Positions 1-9,557 are shown, counted from the first letter of the stretch. The stretch is DNA of 64,000 nucleotides from an uncultured Duncaniella sp. (GCF_910578445.1 NZ_CAJTQC010000010.1:1-64000); one strand, 5' to 3'. Notes: a model not told the origin generated them from the sequence alone. Made by a program: numbers and translations.

Positions 1-78
1 TATGCTTATCCCCACTGATTTTCTACTGCCCCCTCCTTTAGCCTTGAAGGAGCTTAGAACGCCTCAATTCCAAAGCAC

Positions 79-112
79 AAAAAGGATGAAGCTATGAAGC
101 TTCATCCTTTTT
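79..112 (-). terminator. Intrinsic terminator of the tRNA-Asn transcript
   Basis: A perfect 15-bp inverted repeat (79-93 with 98-112) and a 4-nt loop lies 16 nt beyond the 3' end of the tRNA. Read on the minus strand, the stem closes with a T-rich end (TTTTTGTGC). The position just after the tRNA and the T run support termination. Confidence 0.8.
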
Positions 113-128
113 CATTCTTTTCATTTTG

Positions 129-202
129 CGCTTCAGGATGGGCTTGAACCAACGACCCCCTGATTAACAGTCAGGTGCTCTAACCAACTGAGCTACTGAA
201 GC
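129..202 (-). tRNA. tRNA-Asn (anticodon GUU)
   Basis: Read on the minus strand this folds as a full cloverleaf of 74 nt. The acceptor stem is GCTTCAG paired with CTGAAGC. The D arm begins GCTCAG, and the anticodon stem is CCTGA/TCAGG around the loop CTGTTAA, giving anticodon GTT. The T arm contains GGTTCAAGC and has one mismatched pair in its stem. The discriminator base is G, and no CCA is encoded. A Bacteroidetes-type promoter lies upstream and a strong hairpin terminator downstream, so it is a single-gene unit. Confidence 0.95.
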
Positions 203-267
203 AGTAAATTCTACAACCCTCAGGTTGAGAAGTGCAATTTGAGAGGATTCCTCTTGTTTTTGCGTTG

Positions 268-298
268 CAAAATTACGCTGTTTTTTTTTATTGTGCAA
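268..298 (-). promoter_or_regulatory. Promoter of tRNA-Asn
   Basis: On the minus strand a TTG (298-296) is followed after 20 nt by TAATTTTG (275-268). This matches the Bacteroidetes housekeeping promoter (TTG/TTTG, about 20 nt, TAnnTTTG). The expected start of transcription is about 60 nt before the tRNA. Confidence 0.65.
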
Positions 299-393
299 CC
301 TTTTTAATGAAAAAATGATGCTAAAAACATTTTTTCTTGCATTTTTTTGAAAAAATCTGACTATTTGGTAGTTTAATTGTTGTAATTATTGAC

Positions 394-401
394 TAACTTT
401 G
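394..401 (+). promoter_or_regulatory. -7 element upstream of the S41 peptidase gene
   Basis: TAACTTTG matches TAnnTTTG exactly and lies 43 nt before the chosen ATG at 444. No good TTG lies at the usual distance, so the -33 half is weak or absent. The position also argues against a TTG start codon at 399, which would overlap this element. Confidence 0.5.
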
Positions 402-443
402 GTCTCCGTTTCAACGATTTTATCACTTCAGCATACGATTTCT

Positions 444-2093
444 ATGAAAAAGCTAACACTCCTTGCCGCGCTGCTCGTCGCCATAAGTGTGATTGCCTCT
501 GCAGCCACGCGGAGCAAAAAGAGCGAGATTTCGCGCAATCTCGACATTTTTAATGCCCTGTATAAGGAATTGCAGACTTTTTATGTCGATTCAATTGATG
601 CCGAAAAGTCAATCAATACCGCTATCGCTGCGATGTTGAATGACATTGACCCATATACCGAATATTTTTCTGCCAAGGAGCAGGACCAATTCCGCACCAT
701 GACCACCGGAGAATATGGAGGCATCGGATCTGTAATCCAGCAAACCCCCAAGGGCGTAATTGTTGTCGAACCATATAAGGGAAGCCCCGCTCAGCAGGCA
801 GGACTGCGTCCCGGCGACATATTCCTTCAGATTGACGGCGACACCGTCAGCAGCTGGACATCCGATAAGGTGAGCGAAAAGCTGAAAGGGCAAAGCGGCT
901 CTACCCTAAAACTCGTGATGAAGCGTCCATGGGTGGAAGACTCGATTCTCAAATTCGAGCTCAAACGAGGCAAAATCCAGATGCCTTCAGTTCCATATGT
1001 CGGTATGATACGCCCCGGCATCGGATACATCGGCCTTACTACATTCTCAGAAAAGAGCTACCCGGAAGTACGTGCCGGAGTTGAACAGCTCATCAAGGAT
1101 GGAGCAAAAGGCCTCATCCTCGATCTTCGCGGAAACGGAGGCGGACTCGTTGAAAGCGCCGTTGAAATACTCGGCATGTTCCTTCCCAAAGGCACGACAG
1201 TCCTAACCACCCGAGGAAAAGGCGTTCTTAACGAAAAAGTCTATCGGACAAGCGTAAATCCTGTTGACACTAAAATACCATTGGCAGTGCTTGTCGACGG
1301 CAACTCCGCATCGGCATCCGAGATTGTAACAGGCGCTCTTCAAGACCTTGACCGTGCCGTGGTCATCGGAAACCGCTCTTTTGGCAAAGGACTCGTGCAG
1401 AGCACCCGCGAACTACCTTACGACGGACTCCTGAAAGTCACCGTGGCTAAATACTATATTCCATCGGGCCGTCTTATACAGGCTATCGACTACTCTCACC
1501 GCAACCCTGACGGCTCTGTAGCCCGAATCCCCGACAGCCTCACCAACGTGTTTAAAACCGCCGGTGGTCGCGAAGTCCGCGACGGAGGCGGCATAACGCC
1601 GGACATCAAGATTGAATACCCCGAAGTAAACCGAATGACATTCAACGTCGTACGTGACAACTGGGCTTTTGACTTTGCCAATAAGTATGCCGCCGAGCAT
1701 GACACCGTCGCTTCGCCGGAGACATTCGAGGTTACCGACGAAATATATGAAGAATTTAAAAACTTCATCGATCCTGCCAAGTTCAACTATGACAAGGTAT
1801 GCGAAAACGCTGTCGACCAGCTACGCGAGATAGCCAAGGTCGAAGGCTACATGAACGATTCCACATCCGCCCAGTTCGACATACTCGCCTCAATGCTCAA
1901 GCATGACTTAAAACGCGACCTCGACCTCAACCGCAAAAACCTCACCCCCTATATAGCCCGAGAAATCCTGAGCCGCTACTATTTCAACCGCGGCGAAGTA
2001 ATATATTCGCTACGCGATGACGAAGCAGTCGACTCTGCTGTCCAAATACTCTCCACTCCGCGATTTGACGAAATCCTCGGCAAGAAGCAATGA
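444..2093 (+). CDS. S41 family carboxy-terminal processing peptidase (CtpA/Prc type)
   Basis: This is a 549-residue exported serine protease that probably trims periplasmic or outer-membrane proteins from their C termini. It begins with a signal peptide or membrane anchor (MKKLTLLAALLVAISVI). A PDZ domain follows at about residues 85-165, and the S41 core is at about 175-400. The catalytic pair is visible: Ser in GNSASASEI (about S290) and Lys in SFGKGLVQ (about K315), 25 residues apart as in E. coli Prc. The last 130 residues are a helical extension. I chose ATG 444 rather than the in-frame TTG at 399, because the signal sequence starts there and a -7 promoter element overlaps 399. The mfd gene follows on the same strand after 82 nt. 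The biological substrate cannot be read from the sequence. Confidence 0.9.
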   Translation: MKKLTLLAALLVAISVIASAATRSKKSEISRNLDIFNALYKELQTFYVDSIDAEKSINTAIAAMLNDIDPYTEYFSAKEQDQFRTMTTGEYGGIGSVIQQTPKGVIVVEPYKGSPAQQAGLRPGDIFLQIDGDTVSSWTSDKVSEKLKGQSGSTLKLVMKRPWVEDSILKFELKRGKIQMPSVPYVGMIRPGIGYIGLTTFSEKSYPEVRAGVEQLIKDGAKGLILDLRGNGGGLVESAVEILGMFLPKGTTVLTTRGKGVLNEKVYRTSVNPVDTKIPLAVLVDGNSASASEIVTGALQDLDRAVVIGNRSFGKGLVQSTRELPYDGLLKVTVAKYYIPSGRLIQAIDYSHRNPDGSVARIPDSLTNVFKTAGGREVRDGGGITPDIKIEYPEVNRMTFNVVRDNWAFDFANKYAAEHDTVASPETFEVTDEIYEEFKNFIDPAKFNYDKVCENAVDQLREIAKVEGYMNDSTSAQFDILASMLKHDLKRDLDLNRKNLTPYIAREILSRYYFNRGEVIYSLRDDEAVDSAVQILSTPRFDEILGKKQ

Positions 2094-2175
2094 CAAAAAA
2101 CAGTCCATCAGGGTTATCGGCAATGCCGACACGTTAAATCTACCTCAGACACACAAAATCATATCTTGTGATTTC

Positions 2176-5100
2176 ATGACCATTCAGCAACTCAGCGATG
2201 AATTTATGACCTCACGCCGCCGGGACGCCATAACAAAGGCGCTCGGCGGCGAGGCTGCTATAATATCTGTTTACAATCTCGCCGGTTCATCTCCCGCCAT
2301 GATGCTTGGCGCGCTTCCGAAACGCGATGTGCCGACAGTTGTGGTCGGTGACTCTCTCGACGATGCAGGTTATATTTATCACGACCTTACGCGCCTTGTC
2401 GGAGAATCAGGTGTTGTGATGTTCCCGTCAGGCTACAAACGCGACATAAAGTACGGACAAGTCGACCCTCCCTCACAAATTCTACGCACCGAAGCCCTTA
2501 ACCTATGGCATTCCGACCGCGCCCCCCTATATGTCGTCACCTATCCCGAAGCATTAGCCGAAAAAGTAGCGCGTCGCGAAGTAATCGACAGACACACTCT
2601 ACATCTGCGCAAGAACAGCGAGGTCGATCTCATTGAAACTATAAAATGGCTACGTGAAAACGGATTCATAGAGGTCGACTACGTATACGAACCCGGACAA
2701 TTCGCTGCACGCGGTTCAATCCTCGACATCTTCGGCTATAGCCACGAACTTCCATTCCGAATTGACTTTTTCGGAGATGAAATCGATTCAATACGCGCCT
2801 TCAACATCGAAACCCAGCTATCAGAGACCAAAATCGATGAGGTAGCCATAACCTCAGGCGTAGCCTCTCAGTCATCAGGCGAATCACTTCTTGAATACAT
2901 TGACCCTGCAACGCTGTTTGTCGTCCGCGATGCGGCCTTCACGGTCGAGCGCATCAAAGCCATCGGAAACGAAGAAATGTCGCAAAGCGCCATCGTAGCC
3001 GGTGAATCTGACGCCAATGCAATGAAACAGGTTGTCGACGGAGAGATTTTCGAGCGGAAATTCGCAACCTTCCCGCAACTACGTTTCACAGCCGCATCAC
3101 AGCCCGACCCGGAAGCGAAAGCAGCCATTGATTTCAAATGTTCCCCTCAGGCCATATATCACAAAAATTTCGAGCTCATAAGCGAAAGCTTCTCAAAGTT
3201 TCTCGGTGAAGGCTACCGACTGTATATCCTTAGCGACAGCGAAAAGCAGATTGAACGCCTGAAGGTGATATTCGAGGACCGTGGCGATAAGATTGACTTC
3301 ACGCCCGTCATCTCCACGCTCCATGAAGGATTCACCGACCACTCGCTGAAAAAATGCGTCTTTACCGACCATCAGATTTTTGACCGTTTCCATAAATACA
3401 CACTCAAAAGCGACCGCGCACGCTCAGGGAAGCTGGCCCTTTCGCTAAAAGAACTGAGCGCCATTGAACCGGGCGACTTCATTGTCCATGTCGACCACGG
3501 TGTCGGTCGGTTCGCAGGGCTTCTGCGAACCAATGTCAACGGCAAGACACAGGAAATGATAAAACTCGTCTATGCCAACGACGACATAATATTCGTCTCA
3601 ATCCATGCACTTCACAAGCTGGCAAAATACAGGGGCAAGGAAGGTGTGCCACCCAAAATCAACAAGCTCGGGTCAGGCGCATGGAACAAGATGAAGGAGC
3701 GCACTAAATCAAAACTCAAAGACATAGCCCGCGACCTCATCAAGCTCTACGCCGCCCGAAAAGAAGAAAAAGGACACGCCTTTGCTCCCGACAGCTATCT
3801 TCAGCAGGAACTCGAGGCCTCATTCATCTACGAAGATACCCCCGACCAGCTGACTGCAACCAAGGCAGTAAAGGCCGATATGGAAAGCGAAAAGCCAATG
3901 GACCGCCTTATCTGTGGCGATGTCGGGTTCGGCAAAACAGAAATTGCCATCCGTGCCGCCTTCAAGGCTGCCGTCGACGGCAAACAGACCGCAGTGCTCG
4001 TCCCGACGACAGTGCTCGCCTATCAGCACTACAACACCTTCCGTGAGCGCCTTAAAGACCTGCCGGTGCGTGTCGACTACATATCGCGAGCCCGCACTGC
4101 AAAACAGGTCAAGCAGATTGTCAAGGACCTCGCCGACGGCAAAATAGACATTCTCATAGGCACACACAAACTCATCGGGAAGGAAGTCAAGTTCAAGGAC
4201 CTCGGCCTGCTCATTGTCGATGAGGAACAGAAATTCGGGGTTGCCGTCAAGGAAAAACTAAAACAGATGAAAGTTAGTGTCGACACCCTTACCATGAGTG
4301 CGACACCAATACCGCGCACACTGCAATTCTCGCTCATGGGTGCACGCGACCTTACCTCGCTCAACACCCCTCCGGCCAACCGCTACCCCATCATCACCTC
4401 GGTCTGTGCCGGTAGCGACGACATAATAGCCGAAGCTGTCAACTTCGAACTGTCGCGCAACGGTCAGGTGTTCATGATTAACAACCGCATCGAAGGCCTC
4501 TACGAACTTGAAGCGCAGGTGAAGCGCCTGATTCCCGACGCACGCACAATCGTTGCCCACGGACAGATGCCACCTGAAAAGCTCGAGAAGGCAATCATCG
4601 ACTTCGCCAACCATGATTATGACGTACTCATTGCAACCACAATCATCGAGAGCGGCATCGACATGCCCAATGTCAACACCATAATTGTCAACAATGCGCA
4701 GAATTTCGGTCTCAGCGAGCTCCATCAGCTGCGCGGACGCGTGGGGCGCAGCAACCGCAAGGCGTTCTGCTACCTACTCGTGCCTCCCCACATTCCGCTC
4801 TCGCCCGTAGCCCGACGACGCCTGCAGGCCATAGAGAGCTTCAGCGACCTCGGCAGCGGCATCCACATCGCCATGCAGGATCTCGATATCCGTGGCGCAG
4901 GCAACCTTCTCGGCGCAGAGCAGTCGGGATTCATCGCCGACCTTGGCTACGAGACCTATCAGAAAATCCTTAAGGAAGCCGTCACCGAACTGCGTACCGA
5001 AGAGTTCTCCGATCTTGAGCAAGCCGACCGCCTCGACGACGATGAGACCACCGACTATGTGGCCGACTGCGTAATCGAAAGCGACATGGAGCTACTCCTG

Positions 5101-5511
5101 CCGGCCGACTACGTTCCCACCGAAAGCGAACGCATCTCGCTCTATCAGGAACTCGACGGAATCGAACGCGAACTTGACCTTCAGGCCTTCAAGGCCCGTC
5201 TGACCGACCGCTTCGGAGCTATACCGGCCGTTACAGCCGAACTCCTCCGCATTCCGCGCCTGCGACGACTTGCCCGACGGCTCGGAATCGAAAAGGTATC
5301 CCTTAAACAGGGCAAGATGTACACCTTCTTTGTTGATGAAAGCAACAAAGCATACTACCAGTCTGAAATGTTTGGCAAAATGCTCGGCTATCTCACGGCC
5401 CATCCACGACGCGTACAGATACGCGAACGTAACGGAAAGCGTTCGTTCGCAATCTCCGATGTCGACACCGTGGAGTCAGCCGTAGCCATACTTCAGGAAA
5501 TAATAGGCTGA
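2176..5511 (+). CDS. mfd: Transcription-repair coupling factor Mfd
   Basis: This 1111-residue DNA translocase releases RNA polymerase stalled at lesions and recruits UvrA. The N-terminal UvrB-like part (about 1-300) is followed by an RNA-polymerase-interacting CarD/RID domain that begins near PGDFIVHVDHGVGRF. The helicase motifs include CGDVGFGKTEIA (Walker A), VDEEQKFG (the DEEQ box) and SATPIPRTL. Motif VI is QLRGRVGRS, and a TRCF C-terminal domain completes the protein. The length is normal for Bacteroidales Mfd. An upstream in-frame ATG at 2017 would overlap the S41 gene by 77 nt and add 53 residues unlike the family, so ATG 2176 is preferred. Confidence 0.95.
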   Translation: MTIQQLSDEFMTSRRRDAITKALGGEAAIISVYNLAGSSPAMMLGALPKRDVPTVVVGDSLDDAGYIYHDLTRLVGESGVVMFPSGYKRDIKYGQVDPPSQILRTEALNLWHSDRAPLYVVTYPEALAEKVARREVIDRHTLHLRKNSEVDLIETIKWLRENGFIEVDYVYEPGQFAARGSILDIFGYSHELPFRIDFFGDEIDSIRAFNIETQLSETKIDEVAITSGVASQSSGESLLEYIDPATLFVVRDAAFTVERIKAIGNEEMSQSAIVAGESDANAMKQVVDGEIFERKFATFPQLRFTAASQPDPEAKAAIDFKCSPQAIYHKNFELISESFSKFLGEGYRLYILSDSEKQIERLKVIFEDRGDKIDFTPVISTLHEGFTDHSLKKCVFTDHQIFDRFHKYTLKSDRARSGKLALSLKELSAIEPGDFIVHVDHGVGRFAGLLRTNVNGKTQEMIKLVYANDDIIFVSIHALHKLAKYRGKEGVPPKINKLGSGAWNKMKERTKSKLKDIARDLIKLYAARKEEKGHAFAPDSYLQQELEASFIYEDTPDQLTATKAVKADMESEKPMDRLICGDVGFGKTEIAIRAAFKAAVDGKQTAVLVPTTVLAYQHYNTFRERLKDLPVRVDYISRARTAKQVKQIVKDLADGKIDILIGTHKLIGKEVKFKDLGLLIVDEEQKFGVAVKEKLKQMKVSVDTLTMSATPIPRTLQFSLMGARDLTSLNTPPANRYPIITSVCAGSDDIIAEAVNFELSRNGQVFMINNRIEGLYELEAQVKRLIPDARTIVAHGQMPPEKLEKAIIDFANHDYDVLIATTIIESGIDMPNVNTIIVNNAQNFGLSELHQLRGRVGRSNRKAFCYLLVPPHIPLSPVARRRLQAIESFSDLGSGIHIAMQDLDIRGAGNLLGAEQSGFIADLGYETYQKILKEAVTELRTEEFSDLEQADRLDDDETTDYVADCVIESDMELLLPADYVPTESERISLYQELDGIERELDLQAFKARLTDRFGAIPAVTAELLRIPRLRRLARRLGIEKVSLKQGKMYTFFVDESNKAYYQSEMFGKMLGYLTAHPRRVQIRERNGKRSFAISDVDTVESAVAILQEIIG

Positions 5512-5535
5512 TTGACATTTTCACGGCAAAACACA

Positions 5536-5590
5536 AAGAATGCGACGACCATAGGATTGATTAAAAGCAATCTTAGTCGTCGCATTCCTT
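5536..5590. terminator. Bidirectional hairpin between mfd and the histone-like gene
   Basis: A long inverted repeat lies between two convergent genes. AAGAATGCGACGAC pairs with GTCGTCGCATTCCTT, and the inner part (ATTG...CAAT) extends the stem. The U tracts are modest on either side, so it may act with Rho or only as a 3' stabiliser. Confidence 0.55.
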
Positions 5591-5634
5591 GTCTCGTGCC
5601 GATAGTTATCAGCACATGACTAATTTTTTCAATC

Positions 5635-5808
5635 TTATTTTCCCGCAGCAATTGAATCTTTGCGGAACTGCTTCAGAAGCTTTTCGATTTCAAGAGAGGT
5701 CTTGCGTGCGCGAGCACCTGCTGCCTTATTGCCGTTTTCCACTTGGGCCATAGCGTCTTTTGCAAAAGCTTCAAAATTTGAAGTGAGTTGTTCAACGAGA
5801 GTTTTCAT
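5635..5808 (-). CDS. Histone H1-like (Hc1-type) small DNA-binding protein
   Basis: The ORF encodes 57 residues, starting MKTLVEQLTSNFEAFAKDA and ending KDSIAAGK. It contains the basic stretch GNKAAGARARKTSLEIEK, which is typical of the small histone-H1-like proteins of Bacteroidetes. These are thought to bind DNA non-specifically and compact the nucleoid. The family match is from memory of such proteins. The gene stands alone on the minus strand, convergent with mfd and divergent from the M16 peptidase. Its 5' side is AT-rich, with a possible -7 element (TATCACTTTGG region). Confidence 0.8.
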   Translation of the reverse strand: MKTLVEQLTSNFEAFAKDAMAQVENGNKAAGARARKTSLEIEKLLKQFRKDSIAAGK

Positions 5809-5981
5809 CGGTGATTTTGGGTTTAAATTTGTTATTGTTATAGAGAATATGGGCTATTAACCAAAGTGATAAGCAACAGCATATTACTCATGTTGCAAAT
5901 ATACGGACAAAAAAAATTATTTTGCAATAAATTTGTTAAAAAAACGGCTTAATACGCTCTTATTCCACACTTTTTATTCTT

Positions 5982-6015
5982 TTTGCCGTGTTTTCGCTTA
6001 TTTTTCATAACTTTG
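5982..6015 (+). promoter_or_regulatory. Promoter of the M16 peptidase gene
   Basis: TTTG (5982-5985), 22 nt, TAACTTTG (6008-6015). The ATG lies 26 nt downstream of the -7 element. Confidence 0.65.
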
Positions 6016-6040
6016 ACCCCGCTTTTAGCATAATTATATC

Positions 6041-7327
6041 ATGATTGACTTTAATCGCTTCACACTTCCCAACGGTCTGCGTGTAGTCCACAACTACGAC
6101 CCCACTACTGCAATGGTGGCTGTAAATGTGCTTTATAATGTAGGTTCGCGCGATGAAGACCCTTCAATGACCGGACTGGCCCATCTTTTTGAGCACCTTA
6201 TGTTCGGCGGTTCTGCCAACATTCCGGATTTCGATGCCGAAATCGAGCGTGCAGGTGGCATGAACAACGCATGGACCTCAAATGACTTCACAAATTTCTA
6301 TGATGTCGCTCCGGCAAGAAACTTCGAGACCCTGCTATGGCTTGAAAGTGACCGCATGCTCGGACTTGCCTTTTCTGAAAAATCGCTTGAAGTGCAGCGC
6401 AATGTCGTCATCGAGGAATTCAAACAGACCCACCTCAACCGGCCATACGGCGATTTATTCCACAAACTCCGCTCATTGGTCTACCGCAGTCACCCATATT
6501 CAGTCCCGACCATCGGCAAAGAGCCGGCCCACATCGAAAAGGTGACGCGCGACGATGTCCGCGACTTTTTCTATAGCCATTATGCGCCTAACAATGCCGT
6601 GCTCGCAATCAGCGGAAACGTCACGCCCGACCAAGTGCGCCGTGGTGTCGAACGCTGGTTCGACTCTATACCACGTCGTGATGTCAGACCGCGCACCTAC
6701 GAGCCCGAACCGCTACCCGATGCTCCACGCGAGCTCGAAGTTCGGGGCCATGTCCCCCAGACATGCGTGGTCGTGGCCTACCCTATGCCCGGTTACGGCC
6801 AGCCCGGTTATATCGAGTGTGACCTTATCACCGACATTCTGGCATCCGGAAGGTCATCGCGGTTCTACAGGCGGCTGCTTCTCGGTAGCGACCTTTTCAC
6901 TTCGGCCGACGCCTCTATCATCGGAAGCGAAGAGCCGGGAATGCTCATGCTCAAAGGCTATCTCGAAGACCCATCGGAAGCAACTGCCCGCAAGGCAGTG
7001 GAGCGCCTGATGTCCGAAGCATCCGAACTGTGCTATCAGGCATCACGCCTCGACCGTCTGTCATACAATCTGACCGAGGCCAGGCCGGGAGGAGTCACAC
7101 CCTACGAGGTTGAAAGAGCCATCAACCGTTTCGCAAGCGACTTCACCTTCTCGTCGCTGAGCTACCTGCAGCGGGCTCAAGCACTGGCAATGGCCGAAAT
7201 GCACGGCGAGGACATCAACGAAATCGTGCCGGCCTATCGTCGCGTCACCACCGCCATGATAGCCACAACAGCCCGTCGCGTCATCGATCCGGCCCACGCC
7301 TGCACCCTCATCTACAGACCGGAATGA
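6041..7327 (+). CDS. M16 family zinc peptidase
   Basis: This 428-residue pitrilysin-type metallopeptidase has the inverted zinc motif HLFEH (residues 48-52). The third ligand is probably the Glu of VVIEEF near residue 125. The first half is the active M16 domain. The second half, from about 175, is the structurally related inactive domain (M16_C), including SGRSSRFYRRLL. No signal peptide is visible, so the product is probably cytoplasmic. In Bacteroidetes such proteins often work as paired subunits, but no partner M16 gene is adjacent here. The gene has its own promoter and no same-strand neighbour within 240 nt. Confidence 0.9.
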   Translation: MIDFNRFTLPNGLRVVHNYDPTTAMVAVNVLYNVGSRDEDPSMTGLAHLFEHLMFGGSANIPDFDAEIERAGGMNNAWTSNDFTNFYDVAPARNFETLLWLESDRMLGLAFSEKSLEVQRNVVIEEFKQTHLNRPYGDLFHKLRSLVYRSHPYSVPTIGKEPAHIEKVTRDDVRDFFYSHYAPNNAVLAISGNVTPDQVRRGVERWFDSIPRRDVRPRTYEPEPLPDAPRELEVRGHVPQTCVVVAYPMPGYGQPGYIECDLITDILASGRSSRFYRRLLLGSDLFTSADASIIGSEEPGMLMLKGYLEDPSEATARKAVERLMSEASELCYQASRLDRLSYNLTEARPGGVTPYEVERAINRFASDFTFSSLSYLQRAQALAMAEMHGEDINEIVPAYRRVTTAMIATTARRVIDPAHACTLIYRPE

Positions 7328-7429
7328 GGCCTTGTCGGGACTCAGGGTTAAATTTGTAATCAACACGCCACACACAGAGTTAAAAAATGCTAAATAAACT
7401 CTCATCCACCTTTGGTTTAAGGGCTTTGA

Positions 7430-7461
7430 TTTGCAGGAATTTATAAAATTTACTAATTTTG
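7430..7461 (+). promoter_or_regulatory. Promoter of the rimP-nusA-infB-folK operon
   Basis: TTTG (7430-7433), exactly 20 nt, TAATTTTG (7454-7461): a near-consensus Bacteroidetes promoter. The predicted start near 7468 gives a leader of about 100 nt before rimP. Confidence 0.75.
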
Positions 7462-7476
7462 CACTCAGAAAGTCAC

Positions 7477-7512
7477 GGAGGAGGCCACAAGCTTCCTCCA
7501 ATTTATTTTTAT
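7477..7512 (+). terminator. Terminator-like hairpin in the rimP leader (possible attenuator)
   Basis: A 9-bp GC-rich stem (GGAGGAGGC with GCTTCCTCC, one G-U pair) and a 5-nt loop is followed at once by AATTTATTTTTAT. It starts about 10 nt into the predicted transcript and before the first gene, which is the place for attenuation or antitermination. Since nusA is in the operon, autoregulation is plausible but not shown. Confidence 0.5.
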
Positions 7513-7571
7513 ATTGTCGGGTATGACGGTATGAAAATTACACACAAACTCTAAGACGACACTTAAGATAT

Positions 7572-8039
7572 ATGATAGATAAAACAGAAATTCGCCGCTT
7601 GGTTGACGAGGCGATAGCCGTGACCGATGCTTTTGTGGTCGATATCACCGTGTCGACAGCCAATGATATCGTTATCGAGCTTGACAGCCCGACAGGTGTC
7701 GACCTTGATTTTTGCGCGGACCTCAATCGTAAACTTCAGGAAGAGCTCGACCGTCAAGACGAGAACTATAGCCTTGAAGTCGGCTCTGCATCATTGACCG
7801 CACCATTCAAGGTAAAGGGTCAGTATGACAAGAACATCGGAAACGAAGTCGAGGTGCTCACGCGTGACGGCAAGAAACTCAAAGGCATCCTCACAGCCGC
7901 AGGCGACAACGACTTCACAGTCGAGATTACCCGCAAGGTCAAAGAACCCGGAGCAAAGCGTCCGGTCATGGTCGCCGAACCTACGGTCATCCCCTATGCC
8001 GATGCAAAGCAGGTGTGCTACGTGATTAATTTCAAGTAA
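7572..8039 (+). CDS. rimP: Ribosome maturation factor RimP
   Basis: RimP (155 residues) helps late assembly of the 30S subunit head. The N-terminal alpha/beta domain includes VVDITVSTANDIVIELDS and the segment DLDFCADLNRKLQEELDR. A small SH3-like C-terminal domain follows (NEVEVLTRDGKKLKGIL). It is the first gene of a classical rimP-nusA-infB cluster, with nusA 39 nt downstream. The gene order supports the assignment as much as the sequence. Confidence 0.93.
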   Translation: MIDKTEIRRLVDEAIAVTDAFVVDITVSTANDIVIELDSPTGVDLDFCADLNRKLQEELDRQDENYSLEVGSASLTAPFKVKGQYDKNIGNEVEVLTRDGKKLKGILTAAGDNDFTVEITRKVKEPGAKRPVMVAEPTVIPYADAKQVCYVINFK

Positions 8040-8078
8040 AATATTCATTCCAACTAAATATATATAATCCCACAGATA

Positions 8079-9464
8079 ATGGCAAGAAAAGAAGAAGCCC
8101 CCAACATGGTGGAGCGTTTCGCCGAATTCAAGGAACTGAAAAATATCGACAAGACCACCATGATCAGTGTGCTGGAGGAGTCGTTTCGAAATGTGTTGGC
8201 CAAAATGTTTGGCACAGACGAGAATCTTGATGTCATCATGAACCCCGACAAGGGCGACGTGCAGATTTTCCAGAATCTTGAAGTTGTGCCCGACGGTGAG
8301 GTGACAAACCCCAACCTACAGATTTCACTGACCGACGCACGTGCCGACGACGACCCCGATGTGGAAATCGGCGAGGAGCACACAAAGGAAATCTTCTTTG
8401 CCGACTTCGGTCGCCGCGCCATCCTCAACCTCCGCCAGACACTCCAGTCCAAGATTCTCGACCTCCAGAAAGAGGCTGTCTATGCAAAATTCAAGGAACT
8501 CGAAGGCGAGCTCGTATCGGGTGAGGTATATCAGACATGGTCGCGCGAAACACTTCTGCTCGACGACGAGAAGAATGAACTTCTTCTGCCTAAGAACGAA
8601 TCAATCCCCGGCGACTTTTTCCGCAAGGGAGAGACAGTCCTTGCTGTCATCGCCAACGTCGACAACAAGAACAACAATCCCAAAATCACCGTATCGCGTA
8701 CCAACGAGGCATTCCTCCGCCGACTTTTCGAACGCGAAGTCCCCGAAATCGTCGATGGTCTTATCAGCATCCGCGCCGTTGCCCGCATCCCGGGCGAACG
8801 CGCAAAAATCGCAGTCGAAAGCTTCGATGACCGCATCGATCCCGTAGGCGCATGCGTGGGTGTCAAGGGTTCACGTATCCACGGTATCGTCCGTGAGCTC
8901 CGCAACGAGAACATCGATGTCATCAACTATACATCCAACCCGCAGCTCTTCATCCAGCGAGCACTCAGCCCTGCCAAGATTTCAAACATCCACCTCGACG
9001 AAGAGGAAAAGAAGGCCGAAGTGTTCCTCCACCCCGAAGAAGTGTCGCTCGCAATCGGTAAGGGCGGTCTCAACATCAAACTCGCATCCATGCTCACAGG
9101 CTATGTGATCGACGTTTACCGCGACACCCCTGAAGAAATCGACGAAGACATCTACCTCGACGAATTCAAGGACGAAATCGACGGCTGGGTTATCGACGCG
9201 CTCAAAGACATGGGCTGCATCACAGCCAAAAGCGTGCTCAAGACTCCGCGTCAGGAACTCATCGACCGCGCCGACCTCGAAGAAGACACTGTCGACAATG
9301 TCATCCGCATTCTCCGTGCCGAATTTGAAGACGAGGACACGTCTGCTGCCCCTGCACAAACCCCTGCCCCCGCTGAAACAGCCGAAGAAGCAAGCGTCGA
9401 AGACAGCGCCAAAGAATCAGCGCCCGAGGAAGACTCCGCAGCCGAGGAGAAGCCCGAAGCCTGA
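8079..9464 (+). CDS. nusA: Transcription termination/antitermination factor NusA
   Basis: NusA (461 residues) binds RNA polymerase and modulates pausing, termination and antitermination. The visible layout is an N-terminal polymerase-binding domain (about 1-130), an S1 domain (about 135-200) and two KH domains. KH1 includes GACVGVKGSRIHGIVREL, and KH2 includes VSLAIGKGGLNIKLAS. A helical segment and a long acidic, alanine-rich tail rich in Glu and Ala (about 425-461) end the protein. It lies between rimP and infB, which is its usual place. Confidence 0.95.
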   Translation: MARKEEAPNMVERFAEFKELKNIDKTTMISVLEESFRNVLAKMFGTDENLDVIMNPDKGDVQIFQNLEVVPDGEVTNPNLQISLTDARADDDPDVEIGEEHTKEIFFADFGRRAILNLRQTLQSKILDLQKEAVYAKFKELEGELVSGEVYQTWSRETLLLDDEKNELLLPKNESIPGDFFRKGETVLAVIANVDNKNNNPKITVSRTNEAFLRRLFEREVPEIVDGLISIRAVARIPGERAKIAVESFDDRIDPVGACVGVKGSRIHGIVRELRNENIDVINYTSNPQLFIQRALSPAKISNIHLDEEEKKAEVFLHPEEVSLAIGKGGLNIKLASMLTGYVIDVYRDTPEEIDEDIYLDEFKDEIDGWVIDALKDMGCITAKSVLKTPRQELIDRADLEEDTVDNVIRILRAEFEDEDTSAAPAQTPAPAETAEEASVEDSAKESAPEEDSAAEEKPEA

Positions 9465-9557
9465 AAAAGACATACGAACTGAACCCTGGCAACAATGATT
9501 GCCTGCCACACTCCTCTCCCCTCTTAACAAATTAAAACATTACCACCCATCTCATAT

